Assembly (NCBI GenBank): GCA_030704615.1 | Contig: CM060734.1 | Coordinates: forward strand, 50,360,042-50,424,041 | Direction: 5' to 3' | DNA length: 64,000 bases | Source: Takakia lepidozioides | Taxonomy: Eukaryota > Streptophyta > Takakiopsida > Takakiales > Takakiaceae | In this document: positions 57,749 to 64,000 of the stretch, piece by piece | Position numbering within the stretch: the stretch's first letter is position 1 | Layout of the letters: the number at the start of each line of letters is the position of its first letter | Position numbers and translations under genes: made by a program | The notes under the pieces: generated by a model | What the model was told of the DNA's origin: nothing | Database searches by the model: none | What the model saw: only the letters and a program-made list of their open reading frames with translations

Positions 57749-60700
57749 ATGGAGGGCAAGGAGGAGAGATTACTTGGCCGTGCGATTACAAACCATCTTT
57801 TTCTCTCGCAATTTGAGCCATTCCGTGCATGTCTTCTCACTTTGAGTGACAGAAATCCGGTTCTTGCTCGTGACATTTATCAAGCAGTTATAAAGAAGGC
57901 ATGGAATTTCAAGGGGGTGCTATGGTCGGACAGTGTGCCCTCGCCGTCACATCTAGCCTGGCTGTGTTTGCAAGAGCTGTCTGCTATGGAGGATAAAGTG
58001 TTGGAGAGGGAGCAACCATCGGATGGAGAAAGAGAGCACCAGGGGATTTCGCATCGCCGCCTTATTCATGATAGCATTGAATTCCTCTTGCTTGTAGAGT
58101 TTATGAGGGGGTCGGTGGGCGGAAATGGCGAGACGAGAGAGAAGAAGATGGGAGATGGTGCAGAATCGGGTAAGAACAACATGGATAATCCCAACAAATG
58201 TCGGATTTGCGGTTCTAGGGGTCGGAATTGGAACAATGGATGAGTGAATCTGCCAGTACACACTGAAAAAGCAGTATACCCTTTCTGTGTGCGTGTACAT
58301 CTGAGAGTTATTGAGTAACGTTTGTGGCAGACAGCCACTGTGTATTGATTCCGCACAAAGATATCATGCCATGCAAGTCGGTGAATGAATTCGAGCACCC
58401 TGCATGTGTGTGCAAGCAATGAAAGTGCGTGAGTAGCAAGTACACCCTGTGATTTGATATTCTAAATCACATCGGGGTTTTGGCTCCGTGCACAGAGTTT
58501 TTCTGGAACACTCCTTTTCTTGGTGGGCACCTGCTGGACCTTTCAAGGTTCAGGGTGGAGAGAAAGAGAACAACCAACCTTTCACTTCGATATTCGCTAT
58601 CCAAGCCAGTAGATCAAACCTAAAACCCTGGTAGATAGGAGAATTATGTGAACCTAGCCCACTTTATATCTAATTTGTCCTCTCAACAGAGAGATCCTTC
58701 TTGTGTGCATTAGTGGGGTTTCTGTTGGTCCATCATGTACACTTAGCAGAGTTGCATACCTGAATTGACAAGACATGATACTGTTAGTTTGTTTGATTTA
58801 TTTTGCTGTTAGGAAATGACGTTCTTAGACGTTTGTGTTGGAAAAAACAATGAATATAGATTGAAAAAATGTCACATTGCAATGTAAAATGGCATTAACA
58901 GGGGCTGGAGCACCTGAATCGGAGGAAGGAGCTGTGCTTTCCAAAGGTAGAGAGGTTGACAGTGTTGAACGAAGGGAATGCGATACATTGGAAGAAGTTG
59001 AGAGAGATGGCCCACAATTCATTGAGGGTATCTCGGCAGTGGGCCTGGATAGACTGCAAAAATCTCTCAATTTTGTTGCACGGCATAAATTGGGAGGGGG
59101 AGACGAAGAACAGGAGGAGGAAAAGAGAGCGAGTGAGGGCCAGAATAGGGTGGCAGATATAAAAGGCAGAGTGAATGTTAGTGAAAGTGAAGGAAGCAGG
59201 CTTCCAGGCACAGCATCACAAGGGATAGAGGAAGAGAAAGAGGGAGGAGTCAGACCTCTAGAAAGTTATGCCCTGTATGCACAATCTGTCATAGAAGCAG
59301 AGCGTGTAGATCAAATCTTCACAGAAATCGACAGAAAATGGGTGCGGAAGTTGACTCACTGTCACCCAGAGTTACTGGATGCGTTGTCTCGAAACATTGC
59401 AAGGCATCAGCGGGGAGGTGGGCTAGCTGCCGAGTCTCCTTTGAGGACACCTGGGAGATCCTTATCTGTGGAGTCTGAAAGAGACATAGGTGGGGAGGAA
59501 ACTGAAACACCAGCAAGAGAGGAGAACAGTGGAGCTTCTGTTGATGGGGTGGCAGTCGCTTCTGTATTCACTGAACCCTTGAAGGTGGGCCTCTGTTCCT
59601 CCGTTCCTCTGGATTTTAGATTAGGATTGACAAGGACAGCAGATTGGGAAGGTTAATTCATTTTGAGTTCCTGACAGATGCCGTGACCTGACCATCGTCT
59701 AAATTGGCCACAACATTGAGGTGGTATTGGGAAAATCAGTTCGGTTTGCATCTTGGTTTGTGTGTATATCTTTGCAGCGATGAACTCAGCTGTGGGTGAG
59801 GGAATCATCTTGCTACAGTGGGTACGTTAAGGGAAGAATAGGCACTGAAGATCTGCTCCCATAGTATCAGTTCACAATTATTGCAAACTGGTCTGAATCA
59901 GTAACCTGGGGAAGTTAGCATAAGGAACTGAAGGGGAGTTTTGACGTTGGAAATGGACTTGTTTGTAACATGGACAACTTCTCTGGGTCCTACAATTTTC
60001 TGTCTTGTTGGTGCAATGGTAAGACTGCACAGACCAACTGTAGCTTTTCAAATTTGGCTTTTATTATCTTCAAGCTGATCCAATTAGGTGGGACCTACTA
60101 GGAGCTGAGGCACAGTCAGTTCAGTGAGTTGTTTGCTAGTAACTGGTTCTGCCTTGCCAACTTGCATTGGAGTTACTGCAGATGGATGTAGCCCTTCAGA
60201 AGGAAGCACAGCGTGCGCATCTTGAGCAGATCGTGGAAGATGTGAAGGCAGGCGAATTGGTGAAGGCACTGCATCATCTGCGGTTTCTTCATGAGAGTTT
60301 TGGAGTTACCGAAGCTGAGTGCTGGTCAGAATCTATTTTTTCTGTCCGTGATTGTCATTTGCAGGAAACAAGTTGTATTCTTGTTGTATGTTCACATCGT
60401 GGTTCTTCTTGCGAAGATTTGTGTGCTCAATGGGGTGTGCTTTGTCATTGATTGTGTTTCCTCAGCCTCATTTTACCCTTGTCTTTTGACCTTATTTTTT
60501 AATCTTTGGTCTCTATACATTTCCCTCTTTTTTCTTATTGTTCTTCACATTTTAATGCACTCTGTAGTTTGGATTATCAGTGATTCAATTCAGCTGATTT
60601 TGAGGGAGGCCAAATCCATGGCGTGGGAGCAAGAAGCGTCTGTAGTGCCTGCCATATATGAGTGTGTTGTGGCCTCTGGGAGCTCCATCCTTCCTTGGCT

Positions 60701-63700
60701 GGTTGAGGTATGTGTTTCTGGACTTGGAGCTCCTGTGCACAGATTAAACACAAATCATTGCCAGTAACATAACAAGAGGGTGCTGATGTGAAGAAGAATA
60801 TATTGAACTTCCAGGAGATTGAAGGGGGAGAAAGAAAGGATCTTCATAACAGGGTACCCTAAGAAATGAAATGAAATGGTGCTTTATGACGTCCGCGGAA
60901 AGCTCATAGAGCTTATGGGACAAAATGGAAGAGAACACGAGAGAGGAAACAAAACCAGTTTCAAAGATAAAAACTATTGCTCGTGTGATTGTCTAAGGGT
61001 GAGTGCCTTGTGTAGGTAAGCTGCCAAGCATTTCTGATCTTCATAGTGGAAGACGTCAGTGAGAGATTGGGTTCCACGGAATAGACAGTGGAATCTCCTA
61101 CGGATCTTATAGTATAGAGGGCAATACAAGAAGAAGTGTTCTTCAGTTTCAATTTCCTGGTTGCGCCCTGTGCAAGACATAGGGTCCTCCCGCCGTAGGT
61201 TTTCCCATCTGCCAGTCTCTATCCGTAGGTTGTGGGAGCCCACCCTGAACCCCCCCAATGCCCTCAGGAGAGAAGGAGATAAAGATGCTGAAAGGTAATT
61301 GGGCTGCAAGATCCTATCATCTTGGAGAACCAAGAATGTTTCTCGATAGAAATGGAGCTTTGTCGTGAGATTGGGTAGCTTCCAAGTTCTCCTGACATGT
61401 AGTTCCATAAGTTCTCTTCGAATGAGTCTGTCGCGGTCTTGCTTGGATGTGATGTCCACCCCTTCTGGATTCACTGGTAATAGTGAAGCAATAGAGAGTC
61501 CATTGCGCTCAAAGAAACTGTCCACTCGAGCATACCAGGATTGTTTGAAATCTGCATTTTTGAGCCTAATAGATGTTGCGAGGGCTCTGGCCACAAGCCC
61601 CTTGGGGGGAAGGGCTTGAATCCTATGCAAGAAAATTGTAAGCCGGAAGAGGGCCTCAGTTTGCAGTGGCACGCAGGCGAATTCTGCACTCAGTATGTGA
61701 GACGGAGTTGTGCCTCTGGCGCCAAGCATTGCTTGGAGGAAAGATGACTGCAATGGTTCCAGATTCTTTTCCCACCAGGAAACTGGGACCGCAGGTGCAC
61801 AGAATTCACAACCAAAAGTGGCATTTGGGGTGACAACGCTGTCAAACAGCCACTTCTTGGTCGGTGGATGGCGCAGATGTATCTGTTTGCATTTGGCCTG
61901 AAGGCGGATGGAGGCTGCCTGGCCTTTTGTCAATCTGTCCAGGGCAGTTGCCGCAAACTGGAATTTGGGGGAGTGGATAACCAGACCCAGATACCGGTAG
62001 GATTTGACTATCTTAACCTCCCGATTGTTGAGGAAAAATGTGCAGTCGGCCTGCCCATCGAAAACCATGATCTTGGTTTTGCTAAGGTTGACTTGCAGCC
62101 CATAGTCTTTGGAGAACCGTTCCAGGATGTGGAGATGGCGTTGCAGGAAGACAGGACATTGTGCCAAAAGGGTAACATCATCCGCGTAGAGGAGATCTGA
62201 TTGTGTTGGTCCTCCATCCAATGGCACACCAACTCCACATCAAAGAAAAGAAATCAGTCACGTACGACTGGAGAGCGTCAGACAAGCAGCTTTTGTTCGA
62301 CATCACAACTGTCAAATCCGTAATGGTCAAACCCCTGAAACAAGGGTTCGACCCATACCTCCTAAGTGAGGACCAGAGCTATTATTAGAAGCGCAGAATG
62401 CTTATAATTCTATCTCCGTACAAAGAGGAAGTCTACCGCGCAGCAGCAGGCCCAGAGGGCCACAGTCGAGAGATGTGTGACAGAAGGATCTGTGTTCTTC
62501 AATTTGGGATCTACTTGGCATGGAAGGTTCTAGGAAGACTGCATTCAAAAACTTCAGTTTGGGATTGTGAGAGGGCACGGTTGAATGTTATAAAGTGATT
62601 TTCTGCCATTGTCTATGTATGAAACATTTTGGAGGACAAGTATTATGTAGATATGTATATCGATACAGTCTCAACTTTATTTGCACCTGGATTCCACCAG
62701 TCTGTACAGGATGGTATGATTAAGGAAGAATTGGAGCGGAGCAAAACATCCCCAAATGAGCTCTTTCCACCACCATTAGAACAGCTTCATCAGCGGCTTC
62801 AGCAGTTGCGAACAGCAGGTCCTGCAGTCCCAGGAAGCATTCCATTGACAGAAACCTCAGCAATACGTGCATGTTTGCGAGAGTTGTTCCAATATGCTCG
62901 TGTTGAGGGAGCTCATGCACTGGATTTGGTGGTGAAGTCTGCACTCTCTTCTGTCAAGGACCGTCAGCTCCAAAGAGCTGCTGATGTATGTGTCTGCCCA
63001 CTTTCTGTCTTCATTGGACCAATGAATGTCTCCCCCTCGAAATTTGAGCATGAAAATGGGGTACCAAAGAGTGACATGAGACACAAAAATTATTCACGTG
63101 GTACTATGGAGAAGGTGTTGATGAAGTTAAATTGTTCACCACTTTGAGAGAAGCCATCTTTGAAAGCATGGAGTCATTGCAAATGTAAAACAAATGGAGA
63201 ATGCCATCTACTATTGGGGTGGTCGAAGTGGTGGGTTTGATTTTGTTGTCACCTGAAGAAGCTGTCAAACTACAGAATTACTCTGTTCTGACAACCAAGG
63301 CATCTGAAGAGGATGTTAGCACCATGTTCACTGACATTCTTGCTGGCCTCGAGAAGGTTTTCAGTCTACTGTAAGGAAGAGGCTATGCGTGAAGTTAATA
63401 TATCGTGCTTTGATTAAGTCACTGTCATTGTTCCATAGATTATGGCAATTGCAAGGTGTAGTATGCTCTGTAGTGGAAGTGTTTTGCGACTTCCTGCTTG
63501 AATCATTGCTGAGAGCTCTTAGAGCTCTGCAGCATCCCCAGAACCTAGCCACCAGAAACAATTGGGCCCAAAGAAACCCAATCGATGCCCTTGCACGTCA
63601 AATTTGAGCAAGGATCAAACTGGAAATGGGTATTCCTGGGAAGGTCCTCACTTACTCAAAACCAGCTTAATTGGACTGGTTACCATATTTGCAAGAGTGC

Positions 63701-64000
63701 CTGGAATTGATTTCAGACCTGATTTGGCACACCCAGGCTTTTCTAATCCGTAACAGGATTTGTCTTGCCCTCTTCTGAATTCAGGTGGTTGCCCCATTCC
63801 CGCGACTTCTGCCACTGATTGCCGTTATGGGTTGGGATGTCTTGGCTGGCCACACGGCAGCTCGGCGCCAATTGATGGACCTTTTCTGGAACAGCAGAGC
63901 AAAGGGAGGGGGCTTGCCACATGGAAAACCGGTTGAGGAGGTTTCTTTTTCTTTGACCTCTTTGACCTACAGTGTATTTGGACAAATGTGGATCATCTTA
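57749..64000 (+). CDS. ZFYVE26/spastizin-like gene, N-terminal exons (partial)
   Basis: The gene starts at 57749 (MEGKEERLLGRAITNHLFL, then SQFEPFRACLL), which aligns with the N-terminus of the plant homologue. Exons: 57749-58169; 58902-59584 (acidic, then LESYALYAQSVIEAERVDQI); 60182-about 60320 (LVKALHHLRFLHESFGV); about 60590-60707 (VPAIYECVVASGSS); 62710-62985 (IPLTETSAIRACLRELFQYA, RVEGAHALD); and 63785-63940 (PFPRLLPLIAVMGWDVLAGH). Phases match at nearly all joins and no stop interrupts the exons. The border between exons 3 and 4 is uncertain. A LINE lies in the intron after 60707, in antisense. The gene leaves the window at the right edge. In animals the homologue (SPG15) acts with spatacsin and AP-5 in endolysosomal traffic; the role in plants is not established. 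Confidence 0.85.
60850..62245 (-). mobile_element. 5'-truncated LINE with a long open frame
   Basis: A minus-strand uninterrupted frame of about 417 codons (62227-60974) begins just before the RT box LLYADDVTLLAQ and carries LQVNLSKTKIMVF and YRYLGLVIHSPKFQF. It ends with a zinc-binding region (CTGRNQEIETEEHFFLYC). The 3' UTR holds the hairpin AAGCTC...GAGCTT (60899-60914) and an ATTTC-type tail at 60862-60878. The upstream RT fingers and endonuclease are missing, as in ordinary 5' truncation near 62245. AAGAAAT at both flanks may be a target duplication. The clean frame suggests recent insertion into an intron of the ZFYVE26-like gene. Confidence 0.92.

Overview
The window is nuclear DNA of a green plant (streptophyte). 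Supporting evidence: a chloroplast photosystem II PsbR gene with four exons and plant splice sites, the last exons of a CYP97C-type carotenoid hydroxylase, an ATL-type RING-H2 gene, a plant-type cyclophilin and a plant ZFYVE26/spastizin-like gene, all separated by repeat-rich DNA. The lineage cannot be fixed from sequence alone. The long repeat-filled intergenes and a Ty3/gypsy element carrying a cytosine methyltransferase would suit a non-seed land plant or a charophyte alga.

Layout. 0-5.3 kb: middle exons of the ZFYVE26-like gene on the minus strand, with one exon (1313-1600) flipped to the plus strand, LINE fragments and a piggyBac-type MITE. 5.3-11 kb: repeat mosaic (degenerate copia, small dispersed duplications, a LINE scrap). 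11.2-15.8 kb: intact cyclophilin and ATL RING genes (minus). 15.9-21.5 kb: mostly empty, with a second TTAA-flanked MITE at 19.4-19.9 kb. 21.5-28.8 kb: a decayed minus-strand Ty3/gypsy element with the order gag-protease-DNA methyltransferase-RT-RNase H-integrase-PHD finger. 29.4-30 kb: a minisatellite built from 12- and 21-bp units. 32.3-33.1 kb: a non-autonomous CACTA transposon with a 3-bp target duplication. 33-41 kb: unassigned, repeat-bearing DNA with one broken ORF. 41.6-42.1 kb: an intronless BTB/POZ gene. 44.6-45.7 kb: psbR with a recognisable promoter. 47-52.9 kb: further ZFYVE26-like exons, partly inverted. 53.3-55 kb: LINE relic, then the 3' end of CYP97C. 57.7-64 kb: the 5' end of the ZFYVE26-like gene (plus strand, leaving the window), with a LINE in one intron.

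Two observations stand out. First, the gypsy polyprotein contains a C5-cytosine-methyltransferase domain between protease and RT, and a PHD finger after the integrase. Its catalytic sites are disabled mainly by changes of the kind expected from cytosine deamination. Second, exons of one ZFYVE26-like gene occur at three places in different order and orientation, and each exon was found only once. Two in-situ micro-inversions lie inside this gene and a third appears to lie inside the gypsy gag. Either the locus is truly scrambled or the assembly is wrong here; junction-spanning reads would decide.

All identifications come from reading translations and recalling families; no database search was run. 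Exon borders marked as exact are those where splice sites, phase and conserved residues agree.
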